From: Melitaea cinxia
Taxonomy: Eukaryota > Arthropoda > Insecta > Lepidoptera > Nymphalidae
Length of the DNA stretch: 64,000 nt
Assembly (NCBI RefSeq): GCF_905220565.1
Contig: NC_059394.1
Span: 1,939,501-2,003,500 of the forward strand
Direction: 5' to 3'
Positions 46,418-55,745 of this stretch are shown here, piece after piece; within the stretch, counting starts at the first letter, position 1, and every line of letters starts with the position of its first letter. A program made the position numbers and the translations under genes. The notes under the pieces were generated by a model. The model was not told the origin of the DNA and made no database searches. It saw nothing but the letters and a program-made list of their open reading frames with translations.

Positions 46418-48247
46418 TTATTTTGAAGCGCACTGTACACAAAAATCAACTTTATGTTCACCACAAATTGCGGTATTGCATTTTGAGCAGTAACATTTTG
46501 TCATGCGCCTTTTTTTGTATGAACATAGGCCACAAATCTTTCTTTTTCTGTTCACAGCCTCGAGTGGCTGAAGATCATTGTTAGATGATGATGGCTGACC
46601 TTGACCTTCCTCGATGGACACTCCTAACACATTTTTTATCTTATCCTTCACGTGTCTTGGCATAGTACGAATTTCCAGACGGGTTTTGAGCCACGATTCT
46701 ACCAGTTGCATATGCAGCTTCTTCATAAAATCACGTCGAGTCATTACTTTTTGTCCTATTACACAAGTATTATGGCAGTAAATTATATAGCTGTTAATAC
46801 ATGATATGTTCAACATACCGTAGAAAACACAGAGTGGCCACCGACTAGTTTTTCTGCTGCAAGACATTACTGAACACATTTGGTCAAACGTATCCACGCC
46901 ACCTTTTGTACTATTATAAAATTGAACCATGTGAGGTTTCTTTGTGTGGGGGTCAACTGTGCCGTCCTCGTCACACGAAGAAAGTAAGTAAACCATTTTT
47001 GATGGTTTTACCTTGTAAGAAAGAAGCGTTAGGGGACCATCGTAACAGAACATCGACGTATTGACGGCTCTTGATCGATAGTTCTTCATTTCTTCAGGGA
47101 TTTCCTTTTTATTGGCTCGTAAAGTACCTACAAGCGTCATTTTATAAGGTTGCTGGAGTAACTGCTTCGCCAATGGTACTGATGTGAACCAGTTATCCAT
47201 GGTTACATTCCGGTTTGTACCATGAATACTGCGAGTAAGTTCTTTTACAAAATACTCCCCCAATGGCACACCTCTAGTATTGGTTCCTTTCCCGAGATAT
47301 GGTGTACTATCAATCATATACCTTGTGCCGCTATCACATAGCATTTCTAACTTGACCCCATATTTCGCAGGTTTATTCGGAATATACATTCTAAACTTAC
47401 ATCTGCCACGGAAAGCCAATAGCTGCTCATCAATGGTGACATTTGTTCCAGGCACATAATTTTGGCGGCATTGAACCATAAGCATCTCCCATAGGTCTCG
47501 TATAGGTGTAAAGGGATCGTCCTTTTGTCGTTGCAAGCGGAATGTCTTGTCATCGAAACGCAGACATCGTAGGAGGAAATCGCATCTTTCTTTACTCATG
47601 CATGACACATATCTTGAGCCAGAATACTCGGTGTTGAATAATTCATCAAGAGACAGATGATTGTCTTTGAGAGCTGCAGATAAGACTAGAATACCTATGA
47701 GAGCTCTAATCTCTTCTTTGGTTGTCTCATTCTGAGTTGATGTATTTTGTTCATAGTTTTGCCTTTTTATTGTAATTTCAGCGTTTGTCCATTTTACAAT
47801 ATCTTCTTGCATCTGATTAGTTATAAAATGTTCAAATAACAGCAGAGGATCCTCTATACCCCTTAGACCACGAGTAGGTCCTCTGGCAACACGCACTATA
47901 TTTATTGCAGCTGCTCTACTCGAAGTACGACCTTTGCTCGTAGTCCAAACATGACGGGACTGACTTCGAATATTTTGTTGGAGTAAGGTCAAGATAGCTG
48001 AATTATTACCTGAACCTTCTTCAGATAGAGTTGAAGGAATTTCTGGCTCCGGTACATTGTCGTTCAGATCAAGCGAAGAAATATTTTCATGGTCGGAAAC
48101 CTCATCTTGAGCGTCACTTTCTGCATCATCCACCTCTAAATTATCTTCTGTTTCGCTGTTCGATGACTCCTCTAACGCACTGGGATCTTCCTCATCCATT
48201 AACAGTTGTGTTATATTATCCTCAGTCAGCCATCGCTTGGAAGCCAT
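46418..48247 (-). CDS. piggyBac transposase, intact (609 aa)
   Basis: Cut-and-paste transposase acting at TTAA sites in the nucleus. I chose the ATG at 48247 (context ACCATGG); the open frame extends eight codons upstream but without an ATG and across a splice acceptor. The acidic N-terminus (residues 18-70) is followed by the conserved core. The catalytic triad is visible as D273 in TIDEQLLAFRG, D351 in TMDNWFTS and D452 in GGVDTFDQM, with spacings of 78 and 101 that equal those of the founding piggyBac. A tryptophan at 470 lies 18 residues after the third Asp, as in that enzyme. The C-terminus has a Cys-rich zinc domain (CGLC at 572-575, CYCSKC at 585-590, then C595, H598, C603, C606). Its length is typical of the family. 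No stop or frameshift. Expression from a 5' leader with a small intron is likely. Confidence 0.95.
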   Translation of the reverse strand: MASKRWLTEDNITQLLMDEEDPSALEESSNSETEDNLEVDDAESDAQDEVSDHENISSLDLNDNVPEPEIPSTLSEEGSGNNSAILTLLQQNIRSQSRHVWTTSKGRTSSRAAAINIVRVARGPTRGLRGIEDPLLLFEHFITNQMQEDIVKWTNAEITIKRQNYEQNTSTQNETTKEEIRALIGILVLSAALKDNHLSLDELFNTEYSGSRYVSCMSKERCDFLLRCLRFDDKTFRLQRQKDDPFTPIRDLWEMLMVQCRQNYVPGTNVTIDEQLLAFRGRCKFRMYIPNKPAKYGVKLEMLCDSGTRYMIDSTPYLGKGTNTRGVPLGEYFVKELTRSIHGTNRNVTMDNWFTSVPLAKQLLQQPYKMTLVGTLRANKKEIPEEMKNYRSRAVNTSMFCYDGPLTLLSYKVKPSKMVYLLSSCDEDGTVDPHTKKPHMVQFYNSTKGGVDTFDQMCSVMSCSRKTSRWPLCVFYGMLNISCINSYIIYCHNTCVIGQKVMTRRDFMKKLHMQLVESWLKTRLEIRTMPRHVKDKIKNVLGVSIEEGQGQPSSSNNDLQPLEAVNRKRKICGLCSYKKRRMTKCYCSKCNTAICGEHKVDFCVQCASK

Positions 48248-48255
48248 GGTAAAAG

Positions 48256-48380
48256 CTGTAAAAAAGAACAAACACTATAAACAAACGAAAGCAAACACTA
48301 TAAAAATTTTATACACAAACCCTAACCATTCGTCAAAATGACGACTATTTTCGTAATATTTCGAAAAGAGAAGTACTTAC
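48256..48380 (-). other. Putative intron in the transposase 5' leader
   Basis: On the minus strand a consensus donor (GGCGG|GTAAGTACT at 48380) and acceptor (TTCTTTTTTACAG|CTTTTACC at 48256) define a 125-base intron ending eight bases upstream of the start codon. The pair is strong, but splicing is predicted, not observed. Confidence 0.65.
48321..48344 (+). promoter_or_regulatory. Subterminal palindromic motif, right
   Basis: CCTAACCATTCGTCAAAATG then ACGA, matching the left subterminal motif at 46104-46128 in the same strand sense. It lies within the putative leader intron. Confidence 0.5.
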
Positions 48381-48419
48381 CCGCCAGGCGCGGTCGTCAC
48401 CCGGAAGAGCTCGACGAAT

Positions 48420-48424
48420 ACTGA
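48420..48424 (-). promoter_or_regulatory. Candidate initiator of the transposase promoter
   Basis: Minus-strand TCAGT (arthropod initiator consensus) about 40 bases upstream of the predicted leader donor and 100 bases inside the right end. No clear TATA box. Confidence 0.35.
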
Positions 48425-48504
48425 ATTGACAAGTGAAGATTCTGTGATCGGCGCGCGTGGCGAAAAGAAATAGCGATATTAGTGCGGCGTACTCGTCGAT
48501 TCGA

Positions 48505-48524
48505 CGAAGGTTAGGTGTCTAGGG
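48505..48524 (-). repeat. piggyBac right terminal inverted repeat
   Basis: Exact complement of 46068-46087, followed by TTAA. Confidence 0.93.
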
Positions 48525-48692
48525 TTAATTAAAAAATAGCCTACAGTACTAGTAATAGACTACTTCCTCTGTAAACGGTTTATCTGGCACAAAAATAAAT
48601 TCTTCAGTTCGGATTAGTTAAATAAACAAAGAATTTCTCATCTATATAATATAAGTATAGAAATATATTTCACAATTTGTAGTATAATTTAC

Positions 48693-48780
48693 ACATGAGT
48701 TCACGTCATTTTCGGCGCGAACTTGTGGAGGCCTATATCCAGCAGTGGACTGCGATAGGCTGAAATGAAGTGAAGTATAA
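48693..48780 (+). mobile_element. Short RTE/R-family 3' tail
   Basis: 'acatgagttcacgtcatttt', 'gtggaggcctatatccagca' and 'gtggactgcgataggctgaa'. 5'-truncated to about 90 bp. Confidence 0.6.
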
Positions 48781-48939
48781 CTTTTCGATCGAAAATAAAT
48801 ACCAAAGTTTATTTTCATGAAACGATTTCAGCAAACGATCAATGAAAAGAGAAAATACTGACAAACGTGTCTTTATTTATTGTTATTTTGTTTTTATTAT
48901 CACCATGAACGATGAAAATAAAGTAATTATTATAAATAA

Positions 48940-49137
48940 CTAGCTGACCTGGCGAACTTCGTATCACCCTATTTTTTTCTGAAATATAATAATATCATAA
49001 TATATCAAATAAAATATAGCCTATCTTTTAAGTTGGATCAAACTGCACACGGTGTGCAAATTTGACTAAAATCGGTTAAGTAGTTTAGGAGTCCATTGAG
49101 GACAAACATTGTGACACGAGATTTATATATATTAAGA
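48940..49137 (-). mobile_element. Non-autonomous Helitron, family A-related (D)
   Basis: The complement starts TCTTAATATATATAAATCTCG and ends 'caggtcagCTAG'. It shares termini with family A, but the middle ('cacacggtgtgcaaatttga', 'gttaagtagtttaggagtcc') is different. 198 bp, A|T insertion. Confidence 0.65.
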
Positions 49138-50256
49138 TTTAGCAAATTTTGACTGATACCGTGTGACAAACGCCATATACTTTCCAACGTGTTGTTGACC
49201 AAACCGGTTGAGAAAACAAGTTTTATTCAAATTATAATAATTAATAATATAAGATTTGATGACTATAATATAATATTGATGACTTGGATTGTCTGAAACT
49301 TCTGGAAGATTTGGATAAACATCCATAAGTCCGCCGAGTAAACTACAATCTCTAAATATTTTAAAACTGTGTACATCATAATTATAGTTGCGTTATACAA
49401 TAGAGTATAAATATGAGTATAATGTCAATGATTAAAGTATTAAGATTAAGTGTAGATATTTTTACTATGGTTTTTAATTAATGTATATAAATATCACATT
49501 TTATTTATAGAGTGTAGATTAATAACCTTTAATAATCTACACTATTTCTTAGTCAGTGAACTGTCTGAAATAAATAAAATTATTCAAAACAGATTATGAA
49601 ATCCTGATATTAACGCGATTATACAACCGCTTTCCACTTTATTATTTTAATCTTTCAGAAGGTCGCGTTTAAAAAAAAAACGATAAACAAAATTTTAAAA
49701 TATTCTTTTAATGATAGATACTCTGTTGACGAATATCAGCAAAAACTACTTAAAGATGAAAAATCGTATTACAATGACGAAAATAATAAGGTTATTTTTA
49801 AAAATAAATCAATTGCTCTTTACCAAGTTCATCACCATCAAACGGAACATAGATCACATTATTATATTTTTCATCGTTATGCTGCGAATGTTTTTTCTAT
49901 TAACTCAATACACAAAGGAAGATTTTCAATCGGGCGCAGCATAATAGGCGTTTAGTTCCGCAAATTTATTGTTGAAATTGCCGTGATCTACTCGAAGGCT
50001 ACTGATAAACAGCGCGTACTATGGAGTTATATTATTTAAAATAGTCAAATGATAATGACTTTGTGATTTTTAATACCATTATATCAGCGGATCAGTATAA
50101 AGCAGTGGGAGTGCTTCACCGACCGCTCAGAATATCTGGCTATTTGTACTCACCACATGAGCACAACATTATTTGAGACCAGTAGGTATTATTATTTTTA
50201 ACGTCACAGTTTATTAAAGGGTTAGGTTAAAACCTTCCATTATTATGTTATTTCTC
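49138..50256. other. AT-rich stretch, no gene recognised
   Basis: Open frames at 49132-49326 and 49711-49944 are AT-rich and show no motif. Confidence 0.4.
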
Positions 50257-50510
50257 TTCAGCCCATCGCAGTCCACTGCTGGACATAGGGCTCCACACGT
50301 TTGCGCCAAAAATGGCGTGAACTCAAGTCTGTTGCCCATTGTCACCATGCTGGGCAGGCGGGTTGGTGACCGTAGAGCTGGCTTTGTCGCCTCGAAGACG
50401 CTGCTGCAGCTCTTCGGCATGTCAAAGCCACACGTTGGATGGTTATCTCGCCATCGGTTGGCTTTTTAAGATCCAAGGTGGTAATGGAACTGACTTATCC
50501 CTTAGTTAAC
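50257..50510 (-). mobile_element. R-family retroposon
   Basis: 'ttcagcccatcgcagtccac' to 'ggtaatggaactgacttatc'. Lacks the far 5' portion seen at 12781-13120. Confidence 0.65.
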
Positions 50511-51654
50511 ATAGACATCGATGATCATGTTTGTTGATAAAACAACCTAAAACCATTATGAATCCGATCAACTTTCTTTGTGACAGCAATATAATTTGTA
50601 CAGGGCTAGAAGTATCGATAATGATAACAATGGTTTCGATAACTTTAAACATGACTAATTGGAACAGAAATTAGTTTAATAGTGATCAAATCCGTGACGA
50701 AATAAGAAAAAAAGTGTTTGTGAATAAACTTTTAACGTGATATTATAAGAAATGTCATGTTTTTTAATAATTTCCGAATAATTTATATTCAAAATGTTGT
50801 TGTCTCAGACATAATGTCTCCCTTAGATGAAATAAAAAATGCTTCTAGGAATTAATATAGTTTATTGTATTCTATAGTTGTCAACGGTTTTATTATAAGC
50901 TTGCGACTATATTTTTAAACAAAATAGTGATCTTATAATATTTAAATTGGCTCTTTTACTAAATCAAAGAGTATCATTTCTATGGCCATACAACCTCTAT
51001 GGTACTAGTACCTCGTATTAACAATAAAAACAGTAGAAGATTGATTTAATGTGCTATTGGGACTGTGATTCTAATGTGCTCATTACATAATTACTTGCAC
51101 AATGTTCTCGACTTTTTAGATAAAACAATATTTTAAATGCAAAAAACGAAGTTATTTAGGTTTTCAAATAAAGTTACCAAAATCGGCAGTCGCAATTCAA
51201 AACGCGTTTGAGGAAGTTTCGCAAGGAAGCACACACAGCCACTACTAATAGTCTTACAAAGAGCTCGTCATTATGTCAACGTTAATGGCACAAGAAAAAT
51301 ACAACCTTTCCTACATAACATTAGAGCTTATTTTCGGTTATACAATATTATATTTTAATTCAATATGTGCAAAAACGTGTATGGATTTGGATTGAGTACA
51401 AACATTTATTTGTCTGCTAATACAATTCTTAATGAAAGAATACTTAATTTATCGTGTTGTTGACGTAAGAGCTTCTAGAGATTTCAGAAGCCCAACATAC
51501 ATACCCAACTAAAATTTATTAAAGTATAAGTATGTGTATATTTATATCACACACCTAAAAGATTTAAATCATATATACTAATACGCTAAGGTTAAGATGT
51601 TTGCTTCCCTTTTTAGAAAAACTTTGCTTTTTGTAAATTAATTAATTATTAAAA
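50511..51654. other. AT-rich stretch, no gene recognised
   Basis: The 45-bp segment shared with 36369-36415 lies at 51577-51622. Nothing coding. Confidence 0.4.
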
Positions 51655-51689
51655 TTATATATATATATATATAACGGCGCGTGATATAT

Positions 51690-52119
51690 TTTAAAGGAAA
51701 TAATTAAATTTTGATTTGATTAATACTGTTGCCATGTGAAATTATTTACGTTAATAACGAATTATGTGCTTTATTACGATTATTGTATTTTGGAGCAGGT
51801 AAACACCGGATGGAGTTGTCAGTCAGGTGTCAGTTCGGTCGCTGGTCACTTTTTGGATTGACAGCGGACGTGTGATATGTACTCGCAAACCCATCAGCTC
51901 CAAATCAGTTTGTTTCTTTGTAATCTTTTCAAATTCAGTTTCTTAAATTATTTTGCCAATTAAAATTAGTTCGATAATATTTCGTGGTAATATAATTATT
52001 TGTTTTAAAACCTTTGTAAACAACATCCATAATGGACGATTCTGAGAAAGCACCCGCTAAGAATAACCATGATGAAGAGAGTCCGGACTATCCTGAGAAT
52101 TCGCTCGGCGCTCCTTCAT
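51690..52119 (+). repeat. Direct repeat, 5' copy (LTR plus leader and gag start)
   Basis: 430 bp identical, without indels, to 54851-55280 (constant offset 3161). It includes the gag-like ATG at 52032, so it is longer than a simple LTR. A TG...CA segment (TGTTGCCATGTG to TTTGTAAACA) is a possible LTR within it. Confidence 0.85.
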
Positions 52120-52148
52120 CAGAAGTGGGATGTACCGAAACGTCCTAG
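52032..52148 (+). pseudogene. Gypsy gag N-terminus, stopped after 38 codons
   Basis: ATG in context 'cataATGGACG', acidic MDDSEKAPAKNNHDEESPDY, then a TAG at 52146. The first 29 codons are repeated in the 3' copy at 55193. Probably the gag start of the element or of its parent. Confidence 0.5.
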
Positions 52149-52382
52149 GAGCAAGCAGGTCACATTTTTCATGATATTAGTGATAATAATCATTGGAAAA
52201 TTTTGTTCGAAGCGTAGCAACGCTAAATGTAGGAATTAATTCGTGCCTTAAAACAACCTGTTACTTTACTGATTCAAAGATAACATTCCCTTAATATAAT
52301 CCAGATGCACAAGATAGTGATGCACGCACTTGGTGCAATACAGTAGATTACAAATAGCCATTGCGGTTACAGTTTAGCTACC

Positions 52383-52637
52383 TTGCCTGGTGATACAAAA
52401 AAAAAACCACGGTTAGGCCGAGCAAGGCGATGCTATATGTGTAGAAAAATTGAGCACATGTCTCAAGAGCGTTTTAGCAAAGGCAATCGAAACACTAATG
52501 CTATTTCGCGTTCCGAGGTTTCAGGTGAAAAGGTGACAATGCCAAACAAGGATGGTGGAACCGCAAAGAAGCCATCACCTACCTACTATTTTTGTTATAC
52601 AAAAGACCACATTGCAATGCACAGACCGAAAAAGTAA
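52383..52637 (+). pseudogene. Gypsy gag zinc-knuckle remnant
   Basis: A basic stretch KKKPRLGRARR precedes CYMCRKIEHMSQERF and, later, CYTKDHIAMHRPKK. Both resemble CCHC knuckles in which the final Cys has been lost. The frame is broken before and after. Confidence 0.6.
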
Positions 52638-52719
52638 GTTATTACAAATGAAGGACGTATCGAGCGTTGCGTTGATGTTTGCGCCATCAAGCCAGCTACG
52701 GATTATTTTTCTACGGAGA

Positions 52720-53062
52720 CGGGTGAGAAGTTTTCAGTTTGTTTCAATCCTGGTTCTGAATGCTCTTTACTTAAGGAAAGTAAAGTGAATAGATTCCTGA
52801 GCAAAATGCAAAATACTATAGTTACTTTGATAGTTATCGATAGTACGAATATTGAGACTAGTCTCCAAATTTCCACTACTGTAGTAATGCAGGGTTATCC
52901 GATTTGTTTATTATTTTACGTTGTGCCTGACTACTGTATTTCGATTGACACAATGATTAGTAGGGCTTTGCTTTACTTAGGGCTTTCTGTTGAAGTGCGT
53001 GAGACACGATTTGTACTAAAGAAGCTGACTGTTGTGTCAGTTTGTAATGTAGGTATGAAGTA
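52720..53062 (+). pseudogene. Gypsy protease-region remnant
   Basis: Reads EKFSVCFNPGSECSLLKES, where the aspartyl protease D[ST]G active site appears as NPG, so the catalytic Asp is lost. The following 90 codons (GYPICLLFYVVPD) fit the protease to linker region. Ends in a stop at 53060-53062. Confidence 0.55.
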
Positions 53063-53111
53063 GGTAAATTTAATAAAATTGATACTGACATACCGATAGA
53101 ACACAAACAAT

Positions 53112-54245
53112 CATTAATTTCTTAGCTTAAGAAAAATTCTGATTATTTTGTTGTCGAACAGGGATATATAAGGCTAATCGATCTTTATGTTACGGTTCCA
53201 CGACGACCGTACATACTTAGTTCCGGGAAGCATCAGGAAGTCAGAAATAAAATTAAAGAACTTCTGTACACTGGTATTATTCCCGAGAGCTGTTCGCCTT
53301 TTTTTTAGTCCAATCCTACTGATAAAGAAAACGGATGGAACTGAACGCTTGTGTGTGGGAGGGGAGTTAAACAGTAACACTGTGCCTGATCGTTACCCAC
53401 TACCATTGATATCGGATCAATTTCAGAGATTGGTGGCAGCTCACTATTTTACGTCATTAGATATGGCAAGCGGTTTCTATCAGATACCTGTTAACGAGGA
53501 CTCGATCGAGCGTACCGCTTTTGTTACTCCCGACGGACAGTTTGAATAACTCTCCATGCCCTTTGGTCTCTGTAATACACCTTCAGTGTATCAACGTGCT
53601 ATAAATAAAGCTCTTTTGCCCCCTAATGAGACATTTGTTGCGACATACATCGATGACGTCCTTATTCCATCACGCACAGTAGATGAAGGTATTGATAAAC
53701 TACGCAAAGCTCTTAAGGCTTTAACAAAGTGTGGCTTTGCAATAAATTTAAAAAAATGCTCTTTTTTGAAAACTACGGTTGAATTTTTGGAGTTTGAAGT
53801 ATTTACTGGTGAAGTTCGACCAAACTCGCGTAAAATAAAGGCTTTGACTGAACTACCGCCTCCCCAAACCGTTACTCAACTCCGACAATTTATAGGCTTG
53901 GCTTCGTATTTTCGACAGTTTGTGCCTGATTTCTCTCAAGAAATCGCTCCTTTGTACAGGCTTACTTCAGGTAAGGGTAAAATCACTTAGACGCCGCCTT
54001 TTGAGAAAATTAGAAAAGATATTATAAGCGTACTGACTGATAGACCAGTTCTTACCATATTTGACCCCGAAAAACCTAATGGAGTCCACACTGATGCCAG
54101 CGTTGATGGATATGGGGCGATACTGATACAGAAATTCGCAGGCAAGACTCATGTGGTCGAATATCACAGCCGTCGTACAAAACTCCGCTGAGTCTAGGTT
54201 TCATATGAGTTGGAAACTCTCGCGGTAGTTAACGCCTACAAAACA
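53112..54245 (+). pseudogene. Gypsy reverse transcriptase and RNase H remnant
   Basis: A frameshift near 53185-53300 moves the reading between two frames. From 53300 one frame shows the RT fingers (PILLIKKTDGTERLC), DMASGFYQIPV, FGLCNTPSVYQ and the catalytic YIDD at about 53647. Then follow the thumb and connection (LRQFIGLASYFRQFVPDFS) and the RNase H start (HTDASVDGYGAIL, near 54090). In-frame stops occur at 53547, 53988 and 54189. Further C-terminal RNase H and the whole integrase are absent. Dead element. Confidence 0.85.
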
Positions 54246-54324
54246 CCTATTGATGCAGAGTCAGGACGTGCCGATAACGGCGATGGTAGTTATGTGATTT
54301 CTTGTGATAAACCACAGTTTATGT

Positions 54325-54735
54325 GATAGTAGCCTGTGTGGCTTAATAGCCTGTGTGGCATAGTAGCCTGTGTGGCATAGTAGCCTGTGTGGCATAGTAG
54401 CCTGTGTGGCATAGTAGCCTGTGTGGCATAGTAGCCTGTGTGGCATAGTAGCCTGTGTGGCATAGTAGCCTGTGTGGCATAGTAGCTTGTGTGGCAAAGT
54501 AGCCTGTGTGGCTTAATAGCCTGTGTCGCATAATAGCCTCTGTGGCATAATAGCTTGTGTGACATAGTAACCTGTGTGACAAAATAGCCTGTGTGGCATA
54601 ATAGCTTGTGTAGTATAGTAACCTGTGTGGCATAATAGCTTGTGTGGTATAGTAGCCTGTGTGGCAAAATATGCTGTATAGCCTGTGTGGTAAAGTAGCC
54701 TGTGTGGCAAAATATGCTGTATGGCATAGCAGCCT
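54325..54735. repeat. 17-bp minisatellite (TAGCCTGTGTGGCATAG)
   Basis: More than 20 tandem units, nearly perfect at 54340-54490 and increasingly varied to the right. 17 is not a multiple of three and the unit has no minus-strand stop in any frame, so long open frames (up to 145 codons) appear in all three minus-strand frames with a 17-residue repeat. These are not real genes. Confidence 0.9.
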
Positions 54736-54850
54736 AAGTGCGTTATATGCCTGTGCAGCGTAACGTGACTTTATTTAGTTGGTCAGTATGACTGAGCATA
54801 CAAGTATTAACAACATGTTTGGCTTTGTTTTCAAAAACTTTCGAGGATAC

Positions 54851-55280
54851 TTTAAAGGAAATAATTAAATTTTGATTTGATTAATACTGTTGCCATGTGA
54901 AATTATTTACGTTAATAACGAATTATGTGCTTTATTACGATTATTGTATTTTGGAGCAGGTAAACACCGGATGGAGTTGTCAGTCAGGTGTCAGTTCGGT
55001 CGCTGGTCACTTTTTGGATTGACAGCGGACGTGTGATATGTACTCGCAAACCCATCAGCTCCAAATCAGTTTGTTTCTTTGTAATCTTTTCAAATTCAGT
55101 TTCTTAAATTATTTTGCCAATTAAAATTAGTTCGATAATATTTCGTGGTAATATAATTATTTGTTTTAAAACCTTTGTAAACAACATCCATAATGGACGA
55201 TTCTGAGAAAGCACCCGCTAAGAATAACCATGATGAAGAGAGTCCGGACTATCCTGAGAATTCGCTCGGCGCTCCTTCAT
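54851..55280 (+). repeat. Direct repeat, 3' copy
   Basis: Identical to 51690-52119. It stops mid-gag at 'gctccttcat', which merges into an (AT)n tract. Confidence 0.85.
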
Positions 55281-55556
55281 ATATATATATATATATATAT
55301 GATGGCTTTTATTTTGAAACAACGTCAACATGATTGACGGTCAGTAAATTTTTTGTTCAATCTCAAATCAACTCACGTATAAATAATACTTTTTATGTAA
55401 TTTTGTGAAGTGATAATTAATATACTTATTTAGAGCGAATCATTCGCACGAGTATAGCCAGTAGGTACACTAAAATACTCTTGAATGAGAAACTTAACAT
55501 TAAAGTATAAAGTCAATAAGACATCAGAATTGTCTAAAAAAATATTATACTATTAC

Positions 55557-55745
55557 TTCGGCAAACAAGCGTAAAGCTCCTCACCTGACGATAAGCGATT
55601 ACGAAACCTTAGGAGCTCTGGTGACCTTACCACAAGAACATACCACTGCTTGAAAGCAATATATCTTTTGTTGGATCGTGGTACTTTCCCAGTCGGGGTC
55701 TACTTTAGACTTTGAACAGAATATTTCCTGCTGTGCCATACCTCG
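55557..55745. mobile_element. S-family retroposon, copy 6, degraded
   Basis: 'cggcaaacaagcgtaaagct', then a deletion of the middle, 'ttaggagctctggtgacctt' and 'ctgctgtgccatacctcgg'. Confidence 0.55.

Larger units (their letters stand above)
46064..48528 (-). mobile_element. Complete piggyBac element with TTAA duplications
   Basis: TTAA at 46064-46067 and 48525-48528 flank a 2457-bp unit. Its ends are perfect 20-bp inverted repeats, CCCTAGACACCTAACCTTCG (46068-46087) and its complement (48505-48524). Inside lie one intact transposase gene on the minus strand, subterminal palindromic motifs at both ends, a short intron in the 5' leader and a poly-A signal. No disabling mutation is visible. CCCTAG-type ends and the TTAA target are diagnostic of the piggyBac superfamily. 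Confidence 0.93.
51655..55300 (+). mobile_element. Decayed Ty3/gypsy LTR retrotransposon between identical direct repeats, in an (AT)n tract
   Basis: Outer edges are (AT)n runs (51655-51672; 55279-55300). Inside are a 430-bp repeat, gag, protease, reverse transcriptase and RNase H remnants in canonical order, a minisatellite, and the second 430-bp repeat. Integrase is missing. The order protease-RT-RNase H with a YIDD motif and RT sequence style identify Ty3/gypsy. The LTR boundaries inside the 430-bp repeats cannot be fixed. Confidence 0.7.

Noticed and set aside
48031..48252. 73-codon plus-strand open frame
   Set aside because: Antisense shadow of the piggyBac transposase.
54261..54727. 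Four overlapping minus-strand open frames with His/Thr/Tyr-rich repeats
   Set aside because: Produced by the 17-bp minisatellite, which lacks stops on that strand in all frames.
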